From Gentiana macrophylla (Eukaryota; Streptophyta; Magnoliopsida; Gentianales; Gentianaceae): a stretch of 64,000 nt of DNA. How positions within the stretch are numbered: position 1 is the first letter of the stretch; each line of letters opens with the position of its first letter. Position numbers and translations under genes: made by a program. Below are positions 45,118-56,846 of the stretch, piece after piece. The stretch lies in NCBI GenBank assembly GCA_026214975.1, contig CM047805.1, positions 112,277,845 through 112,341,844 of the forward strand. Direction: 5' to 3'. The notes under the pieces were generated by a model. It was not told where the DNA came from and ran no database searches. It was given only the letters and a program-made list of their open reading frames with translations.

Positions 45118-46155
45118 ACGAGATACAATAGCCTGATTCACAATCTACAAGACTATCACTCATTATTTGCAATAGCCCGGTGACTCGAGTCTCTTTCTTT
45201 GCTCCTTGGGATCAAATCCTTGGCTGACTATCACAAACACAACTCCTTTCCGGATGGCTCGATTGATTTGCTTGATTGATGTGAATTGGATTCAAAAACT
45301 TGTTGATCAATCTCAATGCTTGATGTTGAAATGTGGCTCTCGATTTTGAGTTGATCACTAGATATTTCTTTTCGCCTGAGATAGACGGCTTTTCACTTTT
45401 GTGAGTTTTTGCTTAGGTTTATGATTATTCTTCCTTGTTTTTCTTTTTGGTCAATGCCTTCTATTTATAGCCTTGATTATCCTTGATTTAAATTTCCGTC
45501 CGTTGGCTATATTAATGAGGGGAATAATCGTTGATTTTATTCTTGATTCCCCCTTAATTATATTCTCTTTGATTTCAGTGATAGGATTTTTCTTAAAACG
45601 TTTATCAGAAAATTCGTTCTTGATTGATCCTCTATTGATTGTGCATTTAATGCTTGATCCTCTGTATCTTCATTATATTTGAAATTTGATTAAGTAAAGT
45701 TTACTTAGCCGTTCTTTGAACGGTCAAGTGATCCTTCTGACTTTGCCCCTTAGATCTTCCATCACTGCTTTGTCTTCACTCAGCCGAAAGTCTGTTTACT
45801 TTGCCGATTCACTTTTTCCTTCATTTTTTGAGTTCAAGGAGAATTCTTGTACTTCACTGATCCTTGATTTGTGGGAGATCAGTGTACACCATATTTAAAC
45901 ACTAGGTATCATTACTTGAAACATAACTTAGACTTATCCAAGGTCATCACAGACTTCCTTGGTTATAAGTCATACCATAATGTCTTCATTGCTTCTCTGC
46001 TGGTACTTGGCTGGCTTCACTCTGCCGTAAATCTGTTTTTACATTGCCGTCCTACCAACTAGTATAATACTTGTCTGACTCAACTTATACAACATGTCAG
46101 ACTCTAAGTAAAGACTTATACAGAGAATTCTTACTTATTTCAGACTTGCTATAAC
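45118..46155 (-). repeat. 5' LTR of the SIRE-like Copia, part 2 (5' portion)
   Basis: Continuation of the LTR begun at 33433, after removal of the Athila and one TSD. Its right end is placed at ...TTGCTATAACA (46155), the first CA-ending word that complements TGTT... at the other end. The whole LTR would then be about 1.34 kb. The right border is inferred, since the 3' LTR that would confirm it is missing. Confidence 0.6.
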
Positions 46156-46303
46156 AGCTAGTATGACCATCATCAAAACATAGCAAAATGTTCCTAATAT
46201 GATCCGTTCATGCTTAAGGTTGGTTCCGAGTATTGCATGAGATTCTTGTATTTCAACTTGGTCTTGTGTGTACGAGTGATTGGCTTTTGGCCAAGTGGGA
46301 GAT
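46156..46303 (+). mobile_element. 3' internal tail and polypurine tract of a plus-strand Copia
   Basis: About 150 bases of the end of a Copia internal region. They finish with CCAAGTGGGAGAT (46291-46303), a classic Copia polypurine tract, directly before the LTR start TGTTGAAATAATG. The rest of that Copia is not in the window; the SIRE-like element borders it on the left. Confidence 0.75.
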
Positions 46304-47392
46304 TGTTGAAATAATGTCCTAAACCCAATCGGGTTGGACCGGATCCGACTGGGTCGGATCATTTCTACTATTTCCTTTTGATTATACATATGTAATAAAT
46401 GGCTTTTACATTTGTCATATATTTGATCTTTTAAAGAACAAATTATGAATTGTTATATGATAACGCCCTAGGTATTAAGCGATGTGTGAGAGAAACCATT
46501 ATAGGCGATTATGTTGATGAGATCGCTAATCAGTTTAATAAGTTTGATACTTAAATGTCTACAAGATTAGGTACTATTAAACAAGGCGTTGATAGTACAA
46601 AAATGCTAGCACGTATTAGATGTCTACTGTCTTTAAGGGCAGGGATAGATCTTGTCTATCGAAGCGTGAAGACACTTGGACTGTACGTGGAGAAGTATTA
46701 GAGAATGCGTAAGTTAGAGTGACCCACTTACACTGTTAAGTGTCACACTATGTGAAGGTTGTGTAATTATCTTTAGGACCGGAGTCTACATGGCATCACG
46801 GTGTGGATTGTCATGCTTTGACACTATTGAGGTTTCCACAGCCATGGGGCGATCATGCGGTAGTGATTGGGTGTGATCTTTGAAGCATGCGTATGATACA
46901 TGTTTGTTCATCCGGGAAGCGTGTATCCTATTATTAGGAGTGAATATCCGAAATGGCCTTCTTATAAAGAATGTCTTACTCTCGTGAATCTTTATAAAGT
47001 GGAAGTAAATGAGTTGCTTCGAGGGAGCATGATATCTAGATTATAAGAGATACGGTCGTTGATGCTTGACACTCGGTGTACGACCGTATGTATATTATTA
47101 CAGCGATATGATTCTATTTACACGATAGCCGTTTCACATAAAATGTAGTACTCATTGCATTTCACTCTTCCAATGATTGAGGTCACAGTGTGCTGCTAGA
47201 AGCTATCTCTTGATGGTTAGGTGTGAAGGGCATTTTAAGTAATATGCTCTTTATGTCTCGGCCAACATATTCGGAAGCCTATCGGGTCACACACATAAGA
47301 ACATCTAGCGGATTAAAATACGGTTATAGTGATAACCAAATAAGGAAAGTTTTATCTCGACTAGTGTTATAGTGATAAATTAATATGGTGGT

Positions 47393-47402
47393 ATTTATTT
47401 AT
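47393..47402. repeat. Left target duplication of the Mutator-like element
   Basis: ATTTATTTAT here and ATTTAGTTAT at 48943-48952 match in 9 of 10 positions and bound the terminal inverted repeats. Confidence 0.65.
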
Positions 47403-48942
47403 GGATATTTGTCTATAAGGACTAGTATGAGTAGTTAATAGGTATTTAGGAAACTAAGGAATCTTTTTTGTTTATAAGGACACAAAATGAGTAACTAGAC
47501 AAAACTATCATTTTTTTCCTGGAATTAAAAATATATTTTTATTTTTTGGACGTGAATTTTTTTTAAAATTTTTCTGGGCGAGTTTTCATTTTTTTTTCCG
47601 GGCCGCGTTTTTTTTGGACGTGATTTTTTTAAACGTTAAAGAGACATTGCGGTTTCTCTGCATCGCGGTGTCTCTTCATCACGGTATATCTGCATCGCGG
47701 TGTCTTTGAATCGGGGGTGTCTCTGCATCGGGGGTGGTCACTACATCGCGGTTTCACTTCATCGCGGTGTCTCTGCATCGCGGTGTCACTTCATCGCGGT
47801 GTCTTTGCATCGTGGTGTCTCTGCAATGCGGTGTTACTTCATCGCGGTGTCTCTGCAATACGGTTTCACTTCATCACGGTGTCACTTCATCGCGGTGTCT
47901 CTACAATGCGGTTTCACTTCATCACGGTGTCACTTCATCACGGTGTCTCTGCATTAAGGTGTCTCTGCATCGCGGTGTCTCTGCAATGCGGGGTCACTTT
48001 ATCGTGGTGTCTCTGCATAGCGGTGTCTCTTAATGGCGATGACTCTGCATCGCGGTGTCTCTGCATCGTCAAATGTTATAACATCGTGATGTCTCTACAA
48101 TACACAGTCTCTGCATTGGGGCGTCACTGCATCATGGTGTCTCTGCATCGCGGTGTCTCTGCAATGCGGTGTCACTTCATCGCGGTGTCTCTTGATCGCG
48201 ATGTCTCTACATCATCAAATGTTATAACATCGCGATGTCTCTGCATCGTGGTGTCTCTGCATCGTAGTGTCTCTGCTTTGGGGGTGGTCACTGCATCACG
48301 GTCTCTGCATCACGGGGTGGTCAGCGCATGCATCGGTGTGTCTGCGCTTCGAAGGTGGTCCTTCGCATCGAGGTGGTCATTGGATCTGGGGTGGTCAATG
48401 CATCGCGGTGTCCCTTCATCGAGGCGTCTCTGCATCGCGGGTGGTCACTGCATCACGGTGTCACTTCGTCGAGGCATCTCTGCAATGCGGCGTCTCTGCA
48501 TCTCAGTGCCTCTGTATCGGGGGTGGTCCCTGTATCACGGTGTCTCTGCATTTGGGGTGGTCACTGCATCATGGTGTCTCTTCATCGGAGGTGGTGACTA
48601 CATCGGGGTGGTCAATAGATCTGGGGTGGTCAATGCATCGCGGTGTCACTTCATCGAGGGGTCTCTACATCACGGCGTCAATGCATTGAGGTGGTCACCG
48701 GGAAAAAAAAACGCCAAGAAAAAATACGCAATAAAATAGAATATGCCTAGAAAAAAGAAAAAAAAAACGCCTAGAAAAAAAGGAAAAAAAAAAGAAGAAA
48801 AAACATTAAAAAAACAAAAGCAAAACAAAATTAGGGTAGTTTGGTCTATGTACTAATTATGTGTCCTTATAACCAAATAAGATTCCTTAGTGTCCTATTT
48901 GCCTAATTAAGTCTAATATGTGTCCTCTTAGACCTTTGCCCC
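47403..48942. mobile_element. Non-autonomous Mutator-like (MULE) TIR element carrying a minisatellite
   Basis: The first ~115 bases (GGATATTTGTCTATAAGGAC ... ACTAAGGAATC ... TATAAGGACACA) are complementary to the last ~115 (right end read inward: GGGGCAAAGGTCTAAGAGG ... ACACTAAGGAATC ... TATAAGGACACATA). Weaker complementarity continues through GGCGTTTTTT tracts to the edges of the array. A 9-10-base target duplication and long TIRs are hallmarks of Mutator-like elements. There is no transposase; the interior is a 1-kb minisatellite. The element sits in a Copia LTR. Confidence 0.7.
47645..48701. repeat. Minisatellite of about 60 units of 16 bp (GCATCGCGGTGTCTCT)
   Basis: Exact 16-base periodicity with variants of the unit: the TCTCT segment also reads TCACT or TCTTT, GCATCG alternates with TCATCG or GCAATG, and an 18-base variant with GGGGGTGGTCACT is enriched in the right half. 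Higher-order copies exist: a block containing CATCAAATGTTATAACATCG occurs at about 48065 and 48213, and a block TGGATCTGGGGTGGTCAATG-like at about 48382 and 48608. A 340-codon plus-strand ORF (47717-48739) is a by-product of a unit without stop codons; it is not called as a gene. Confidence 0.92.
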
Positions 48943-48995
48943 ATTTAGTTATTATTAATAAATATAATACAAGATATTAATTATTTTGATTAATT

Positions 48996-48999
<4 letters not shown>

Positions 49000-49054
<55 letters not shown>
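49000..49054. repeat. (TA)n microsatellite
   Basis: 55 bases of perfect alternating AT, followed by a T run and further TATATATAT tracts up to about 49240. It lies within the U3-like part of the Copia LTR. Confidence 0.95.
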
Positions 49055-49057
<3 letters not shown>

Positions 49058-49820
49058 ATTTTTTTTTTTTTGCATATGTATATATATATTTTTGCATATG
49101 TATATGGTGCGCATACACGTATATGTGATTTGCGTGAATTTGCAATTTAATTGATCACATTATTATATTATGTATTAATATTTGGATATTAATATATATA
49201 GATTTATATGTGTAATATATATATGTGATATATACACATGTGTAAATTGATTTATGTTAATATAATAAAGATATATTCAATATAAGATATTGTCAATATA
49301 TATCTGAAAAATATTCAATATAAGATATTGAATATTAATGAGATAAATCAGAATATCTATTTTCCTTATTTTATTGGAAATTGGTTTTCTTTCTCCTCTA
49401 TCCATTAGGAAGCTTTTCCCAATCAAATTTGAATAGCATATGGTGTCCCACTCCCTATAAAAGGGGATTTGTGCCAACTCTTTCATAACACAATATTCTT
49501 GCAATATTTTAGTGAGATAAAAAAGTTTCTTAAGAGAGAGTTTTGGGAGGAAGATAAATGCAGCCTAGCAGCTGACTTTTTCCGGTAGCAATCCATTGGT
49601 GGATTCCGGCGGGTTGTTCGTGTGGACTAGCGGTAGAGGCGAGCGGCAGGCGGCTCTATGCAACACTACTCTCCTTAGGCGGTTAAAGCGTCGATCTTTT
49701 GATCAAACATGGTAACCACCGTCTATTATCTTATTATGTTTGTTCCTTAAAGCGAAGTCGATCCTGGTTAAAGGAAATAAATTTTGAATTCAGCTGCTTT
49801 CCCACGTAGATTTCCTAACA

Positions 49821-50990
49821 ATTTGAACTCCATAAATGCGGTTTGTTGCTCATAAAATGCAACTATTTGCAGGCTTAGGGCAAGATAAAATTCTTGTTGA
49901 AAGTGGTCTTTTACAATCCCTACCACCCGCTCAACCTAAGAATGTTCAGCTTGTGTTATGGAAATTTCCTGCGGCAAATCAGTTAAATTAAATTGTGATG
50001 GTTACCTTACTTGTCAATTTTGGGCTGCTTGGGGTGGTTTTGTGATCGGGAACAACTTGGTTAAGGTTCTTCTTTGCGAGTTTGAAGCTTATGGTAATTG
50101 TTTAAAAATGTAAGTAGATACTAAGACTATGTTCTCTGGAATTCAGTACAACATTTGATGTGATCCGTAAACGAATCAGATCTAAATTTTCCCAAGAACC
50201 GACTAAAAATATCAATGAAGAATGAGCACCTAGAATTTTGGTTAACCCGTAACCAAAAGGTATAACCTAAACCCTTCGATAACTCTTACCTAAGAAGCTT
50301 GGTGTGTGGACACCCCACAAGCCACGCTCACGATCTTGATACGTCCGGTTGGAATCCTCCACGTGAGAAAACTCACCAAAGCTTAATCGCTTTAAATAAA
50401 GTATATATCACTCAAATCATTCAAGTGATTGTAAAAGTTACATGATACCTTTTTATAGGCTAGAATAAAAGTCATAAACTACTCCCAAAGCGATGTGGGA
50501 CAAAGTTATTTAATAGAAATAAAAAAACAAAAATAAAAGAAATAAATTCTAATAAAATTCTAAGGAAATCTGCTAACCTTGCAATGTGGGATAAAATGCC
50601 GGCTTCTTCCACTCTCCTTATTTTTTTATTTTTTTTCCTTTGAAAACCACCATGAATCTTGCCCAGGCTCACATCAGTATTCAATTGGGGTTTGAACATA
50701 TCGTGGTTGAATCGGATTCACATAGTTTGGTATAGATGGTTGCTCATAATGCAATGATTCCATGGAGATATTTTGAAGAAGTTCATGGGATACATAATTT
50801 GATTACACAACATCATATTCAAGTGCAACATATCTATAAGGAAGGCAATGATGCTGTGGATTATTTAGCTAAACAAGCCAGCACTTTGCAAAGATCCCAG
50901 ATTATGGATAGTACTAAAGTTGACAGCACTCTGGGTTTGCTGGTCCTAAGAGATAACCTATGTTTACTAGCTATACAGGTTAACTGATGG
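49821..50990 (+). pseudogene. LINE-type RNase H (RVT_3-like) fragment, split
   Basis: 49860-50120 reads LPPAQPKNVQLVLWKFPAA, then KLNCDG-like and FWAAWGGFVIGNNLVKVLL (start of an RNase H fold). The second half resumes after about 50640 with NLAQAHISIQLGFEHIVVES and DSHSLV, then the ORF from 50736 with HIYKEGNDAVDYLAKQAS. This is the C-terminal RNase H found in plant L1-type LINEs and related ORFs. About 0.5 kb of unrelated sequence (50155-50640) lies between the halves, and stops are present. It is not contiguous with the LINE at the left edge. Confidence 0.72.
50155..50640. other. Unidentified ~0.5-kb insertion in the LINE RNase H fragment
   Basis: The insertion separates two co-linear halves of an RNase H domain. 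It has an LTR-like or 3'-element look (CCTTTTTATAGGC, then AAAGCGATGTGGGACAAAG and a related GCAATGTGGGATAAAATG), but no clear terminal repeats or target duplication. Confidence 0.4.
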
Positions 50991-51299
50991 ACCTGGAAAG
51001 TTTACAATGCATTCTACCTTTTACTTCGGAGCTGCTGTTTTCTGTTGCATATTACTGCAAGAGGAGGGGTAGAGTATGCAAGATTAAAAGACCAAGTTTG
51101 CAATGGTGGATTGCTTGGACTCCAAGATGGTTGCTGCAATGTGGAAATTGGCTGATGGTGACTACAGGCAGATAGATTATGATTTGAGCTTATTAATGGA
51201 CGTGTTTTGGCAATTGGCGTTGAATGTCTAGGCCGATCAAATATGGACTTCACCCTTGATTGGTCTGAAGGGTGCAAATAAATAATGGCACATTAATGG
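50991..51299. other. Sequence between LINE fragment and Copia LTR
   Basis: Probably the 3' tail of the LINE-derived sequence. ORFs of 62-87 codons overlap on both strands without a domain. Nothing else is recognised. Confidence 0.3.
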
Positions 51300-51608
51300 T
51301 GTTATAACGGACCGATCAAAAAGTGATGGTGATTGTGAGTAAAGATAAAAGATAAACAAGCAAACAAACACAGAAACAAGATGAACACAGATTTCACGTG
51401 GTTTTCGGTAATGTGCCGACTACTCCACGGACAAACGAGGATATTTTATTATTAACAGAAAGTTACCTCAAGTTACAATTAATACGAATGGTATTTATAG
51501 CCTTGGAAATCCAACCCTAACCGACTAAATAGCCAACTCAGTAAATGACTGAAATACCCCAGAAGTAACTCGTACAAACATGCAGCAGACATGTTCTACA
51601 AGTCTCTT
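51300..51608 (-). repeat. Truncated 3' LTR of a second Copia of the intronic type
   Basis: Starts TGTTATAACGG and shares with the intronic Copia LTR the words AAACACAGAAACAAGA, CACGTGGTTTTCGG, GTGCCGACTACTCCA and TACCCCAGAAGT in order. It stops at Athila copy 2 (51609) after about half its expected length. Its internal region resumes at 62865. Confidence 0.85.
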
Positions 51609-53113
51609 TGTTCGATAAAACTTGTTTTAAATTTATTTTACGGAACACCCCAAGTATAAGGATCATAGTATAGGGTGTTACCGAGTCGTCCTAAGGAATA
51701 AATGCGATTATCGATTAAGATATAAATCCTAAAGTCGGTTATGTCACGAACTATTACTTAAAACTAAGGTTTACACTATCTATAATGTAAAAGCGAAAAG
51801 CGATTAGGTAAAATCACGAGAAAATAGAAAAACTTAGAAGCTGGACGGCGTTAGCTAAAGGTGGACGGCGTCCAAATACGTCTTTGAAGCAGAAAATATA
51901 CGAGAAAACACACTAAAATCACGGAGGTAACTAAGCGTAGCAATAACAATCAATACGAACTAATTTGTTTACGAGATAATTAAAAGGGCGGTAAAACAAC
52001 AAGGATACACCACACAACCATCACACAACCATTCTTATGATCTAAACACGATTTATTGGTATGATCAATCACAATTCGACTAAATTCCTTTAAATCGAAT
52101 TCTAGGGTTCTTGTTTCCTTTTCCAAGCAAAACAATGTAACATTCAACACAAGATCATTAATTTGTTCCCAAATTAAACAACCCAATTAACATCACATGA
52201 TTCCTCAAAATAACATTAATCGTATCGATTGAAAAGCTCTACTATTGAATCATATTTCCATATAAATTCAAGGCAACATATGGTTTCATTGACATTCCTA
52301 TCTAATAAAGCGCTTAGCAATCAATCCAAAATCAATCAATAAATAAAGCGATGTTGAATCATAAATAAAAATAAAACTAACTAATCATGGTTGTGATAGC
52401 GTTGATGTGGTTTCATCCCGTTGCTCTACCGCGATGTGCTTAGCCTTGCATGCTTGTGATGATCCAAGATATGGTTGAAGGAAGAAACTCATAATTCTTT
52501 AGGGTTTAGTGCGGCTCCTCCAAGGGTGGAATATGCGTTTGTATGGTGTGTGTGTGTTAGGGTTAAAATAACACGCCTATTTATAGAATTACGAGGCGGC
52601 TAGGTCAAAAGCGGCTTTGGGCGCCCGTCCAAGGTCATGGGCGCTTCGTTCATTTATCGGGCGGAGATTGAGGCCTTCGTTTCGACTACGTCTGGAGACT
52701 CTGTATGTAAAATATGACTCTGGGCGCTTCATGGGCGCTTGATTCACTCTGGGCGCTAAATGCGGATCGGTGGGCGCCCGTCAATATCTTTGAGATCGGA
52801 TTTCTTCATAGTTATCCATTCTTCTTCAAGCCAATTCCATGTTTATCTCTTGCAATTCGAATTGAACCTCATTTATCCTCTTTATGCACTCGAAATTAAG
52901 CATCTACATAATAGATAAAACATGTAGTCATCCCCAAATAATAATAATTCAATAAATTTAACACATAAAAGCGCCCAAATTACACTTTTGACACTTCTAA
53001 CCCCATTATTCAAATTCACGCCTTTAAACATATAATTTTCTCTAAAAATTACTAAAATCGAAAGATATTGTTCTCTAATAATGCGATAAAAACCATAAAT
53101 TTCACCGAGAACA
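51609..53113 (-). repeat. 3' LTR of Athila copy 2
   Basis: 1505 bases; TGTTCGATAAAACTTG to CCGAGAACA. It matches 61357-62864 closely, and the A/T-rich part 52000-52440 is nearly identical to its partner. Differences are mostly one-base indels beside C or G. Confidence 0.95.
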
Positions 53114-53131
53114 ACTCCCCCACACTTAAAC
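53114..53131 (-). promoter_or_regulatory. Polypurine tract of Athila copy 2
   Basis: On the minus strand TTTAAGTGTGGGGGAGT abuts the 3' LTR, the same tract as in copy 1. Confidence 0.85.
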
Positions 53132-54574
53132 CTTTGTTCGTCCCGAGCAAAACAATCAAAACTATAGCTCAACTTTCATGCATCCCACATAGATCTCTAA
53201 CTCACGTAACAAAAGATACAACAACTATAGCAAACAATACCATCGAGAGATAGATTCGGTGTATGTGTGACAAGCCATTCTCAAATTTAACAAGCCTTTG
53301 AAGAAATATCCTCTCAAAAACTTCAATGACTATCCACAAGTGCAGACGATAATAGCTTCACACTAAGCCTTCCACGCACTCGGTAGGATAATCCTGACAT
53401 ATCATGCGGTTCTCTTTGGGTATAAGGTCCATGATAACAAAGACTTCACTCTATTTTTATTCTTATTCATCATTTTTCAAAATTTTCAAATTTCGCATAT
53501 CGAGAATAAGCTCTTACCCATCATAGTAGAGTAGGACATTTCGAGATAACCCCTACCTACTCAAATCATAAGGTAGCTATAAAGCGGTATCGTGAGCTTA
53601 CGGTCATCATAGTGGTATAGGACATCGTGGTATACCTACCTCACTCAAATCATTACCGACTTTCGACAAGCGTATTTATTATGATTCACTACTTATTCAT
53701 TTTTCCGGACATAAGTTACATCTCACTTATCACATTCAAACTTTATGATATTCACGACACATGGTCCAACTAAGGTGTCACTTATCTTGGCCTTCCTAAG
53801 ATAAATCATCAAAATAATGAAAGGATAAAGTTCAAAAATCTTGGTTCAATATCAAAGGCTTTCGTGAGTGTAAAAGGAATACTATCTCCATAAAAGTAAA
53901 ACATGCTATAATTATCTCACTAAGTCACATACTATCATCGTTAGAAAACTACAACCAGCAAGCATTTAGTTGCAATCACATGCTCGAGACTCACAAAAAA
54001 TTTTAAATTTTGCGAAATTTAAAAATTAAAAATTCACTCATAATTCAAAGATATAGCATGAAAACATACCCAATTTACCCCCCACACTTAAATCACATTA
54101 TGTCTCTCGAGAATGTGCGAGTAAAAAAAAAAACAAACTTAGTTTGGTAGTATGTCGTATGCAAGTTGGCGGAGGTCAGGCGAGCATGAATGTACCGCTA
54201 CAACTTGAATAGACGACCCTGGACATAGTAGCTTGCTTGAACACTGCTCGAAAGTATACGCAACACTCGACATACCATATAATCTCGGGGTACACGGGGT
54301 ATATGAGCAAACCACACATTCATTGACACGTAAGCGGAATAAACATCTCATGCAAACAACCAATGTACTACTACATAAATAACTAACCTAAAGAGAAAAT
54401 AAAACTAGGTTGCCTCACTAGGAGGCGCTCTTTTTATGTCATTAGCTTGACATACTCTTCAAAGTCACCCGGGTGGGCCACTTTGGTTTAAGCGCGGCCA
54501 CCTCATCATCGAGAATCGGAGGAAGGACCGAGGTTTGACCACAACCGCCACAAGTGAAGTGCCTACCAAGTTCT
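53132..54574. other. Non-coding region between integrase and PPT of Athila copy 2
   Basis: Homologous to 35336-36688 of copy 1 (shared CTTTCATGCAATCCACATAG-like opening and CTAGGTTGCCTC near the integrase side). ORFs are at most 74 codons, and no env-like gene is seen. Confidence 0.7.
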
Positions 54575-55931
54575 TTAACTTGGCTTTCCAGGCGACAACG
54601 ACTTTCGTCTTCGTCTCAACTTTTCTGCATGTGGCATCAGCGGAATGATAGGTGCAGGAATCGTGATAGAAGCTTCTGTAAGGGTAAGGATGTCATCATT
54701 CGAAGCAAAGAAGTCGGAAGGAATCTCATCACAATTCAGCACATCAGGCACGTCAACCAACTTTTGAAAGTATATGACCTCAGGTACTTCATAAGGTTGG
54801 CCAAAATACTTTTTCAATCTATGACCGTTCACTTTAAAAGGTTGACCATTTGTACCCCTTTCAAGGAAATCGCTCCTCCGGGTGAACCCGACAATTTCAA
54901 AGGGTCGGACCATACGGACTTAAGCTTGCCCGACAAGCGGATGTAATCACGGTGTTGTAAAGTAAAGCCATCTCCCCTACCTTGAAATCTACATCCTTTA
55001 TTTTAGCATCATGGGCGCTTTCGTTCTTTCCTTGCTCAGTTTGGCATTCTCGTAGGCCACGAGTGCGAATTCATCGAGCTCATGCGATTGCGGTAATCTT
55101 TTTTCGCCCGCAGCTGGCTATCGAAGTTCAAGTATTTAATAGCCCGATAAGCTTTGTGCTCGGCTCATTGGTAGATGGCATGCCTTGCCGTAAACCATTT
55201 GAAAGAGCGGCGTACCCATAGGGGTCTTGAGCGCGATCACGATAAGCCCGAGTCGTCGTCAACTTGGACTCAATTGGATCTATTAGAATTCACCGTTTTC
55301 TCCAAAATCCGCTTTAGACTTACATTTGCTTACCTCGACTTGGCCCTTTGGTTTTGGGGTGGTATGGTGTTCCAATTCTATGCTTGACACCATATCTCTC
55401 AAGAATTTTATCGGTGGTGCATTACAAAAATGCGATCCTTCATCAGCGATAAGGGCTACAGGACGACCAAATCTAGTAAAGATATTCTTTTGCAAGAATT
55501 TCTTTACAACTTTGTGATCATTGGTTTGGGTGGCTATAGCCTCTACCCACTTGGAAACATAGTCAGCATGAGACTAGGATATATTTATTACCATACGATG
55601 ATGGGAAGGGTCCCATGAAATCGATGCCCCACACGTCGAAGACTTCATTTCAAGATAGGCCTCAAAGGCATCTCCACCCTATTCTTGAGCCTCCTACTCT
55701 TTGACATACATCACGGCCTTTGCAAAAGGCTTGGCGTCTTTGAGCAGTGGGCGGTAAAATCGGCGAAGGATTTTTTATAGCGGTCTTTGGTGCTCCGTAG
55801 TGTCCACCAGCGGGACCACTATGACATTGCTCTAAGATATCGAGTTGTTCATGTTCCGGAACACACCTTACTAAGCAACCCGTCTTTGCGGACTTTAAAC
55901 AAATGTGGATCCTCCCATCGAGATACTTCAA
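54575..55931 (-). pseudogene. Athila copy 2: integrase
   Basis: 55662-55931 gives the zinc-finger side (CHSGPAGGHYGAPKTAIK). 55283-55495 gives [20 protein letters not shown] and HFCN, with one catalytic Asp visible, and QVEVSK. 54575-54913 gives the C-terminal domain (FKVNGHRLKKYFGQPYEVPE). Parts of the core ([19 protein letters not shown]) are readable at about 55600-55640 in another frame. At least four frame breaks. Confidence 0.88.
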
Positions 55932-55999
55932 GTCTTTGAAAAACTTCTTCTTTTCACGATCGTCATCTCTTGAGATGTCCGATCGCTAAGTAATTGGCG

Positions 56000-56748
56000 T
56001 AATCGACATACCACGGCCTCACATTCTCGAGCCTCATTAATTGCTCGGTTGGAAAGTCAATGCCTATTTCCTTAGTGTTTTCGTCACCCTCGTTCACTAA
56101 AGCGAGATAAGTGATCGGCTACAACATTTTAGCTACCTTTCTTATCCTTAATTTCAAGGTCAAATTCTGTAGTATCGGGAATCCATCTCGGTAACCTTGG
56201 TTTAGCATCTGTTTTTCCATGAGGTAGCGTAATCTTTGCATGATCTGTCCAAACCACGACTCGAGACCCAAGAAGGTAACCGAAACTTATCCATAGCGAA
56301 AGCATTGCTAGGAATTCTTTCTCTGTAGTAGTGTAGTTGTTGATTTGGGTTCAAAGTTCGGCTCGCATAGTAGATTGGTGCGAACTTCTTATCAATCCTC
56401 TTGCCCTGAAGCTGCGCCTATAAGCGTAGTTAGAGGCATCGCACATGAGTTCGAAAGGTTTAGTCGATCGGCGCGATCAAAATGGGGAAGCTTTGGTTAA
56501 CTTATCCTTTAAGCATTTGAAAGCTTCCTTACACGCATCATCAAACACGAACTCTACTTCCTCTTTTAGCGAGGTTGGATAAGCGGCTTTGCTATTGTCG
56601 AAAAATCTTTAATAAATCGCCGATAAAAGCCTACATGTCCCAAGAATCCTCGTACCTCCTTAGCTTGTCTTTGGATATGACATTTTCTCAATGGCGCTAC
56701 TTTAGCCCTATCCACTGAATACCTTTCTTTGGACAACTTGTGTCCCAA
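56000..56748 (-). pseudogene. Athila copy 2: RNase H and RT connection
   Basis: 56566-56748 gives SKERYSVDRAKVAPLRK and KEVRGFLGHVGFYRRFIKDF followed by STIAKPL, the RT connection. RNase H proper (about 56000-56560) is readable only as short out-of-frame pieces that correspond to those of copy 1. Confidence 0.8.
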
Positions 56749-56846
56749 AACAATCCGCCGTCAACTAGAAAATGGCATTTCTCGATTAAGCACCAAATTT
56801 TCTCAACATCATTTTGAGTACCATATCTAGATTCTTTAAGATCTCA

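Larger units (their letters stand above)
46304..49820 (+). mobile_element. Long Copia 3' LTR (about 1.97 kb) enlarged by a nested Mutator-like element
   Basis: It begins TGTTGAAATAATGTCC after a polypurine tract and ends GATTTCCTAACA at 49820. Removing the inserted element 47403-48942 and one target duplication leaves about 1,967 bases. The first ~800 bases match the inverted LTR at 1-797. A plus-strand TATA-like box CCCTATAAAAGGGG lies at about 49453-49466, followed by a G/C-richer R/U5 part with CCGGCGGG words. Sequence right of 49820 is LINE-derived. Confidence 0.82.

Noticed and set aside
47645..48701. CRISPR-like array
   Set aside because: Units are contiguous 16-18-base tandem copies without unique spacers, in a plant nuclear context.
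47717..48739. 340-codon plus-strand ORF as a protein gene
   Set aside because: It is the translation of a stop-free 16-bp tandem repeat. Other frames are open too, and the peptide is only the repeat read in three phases, with no start context or domain.
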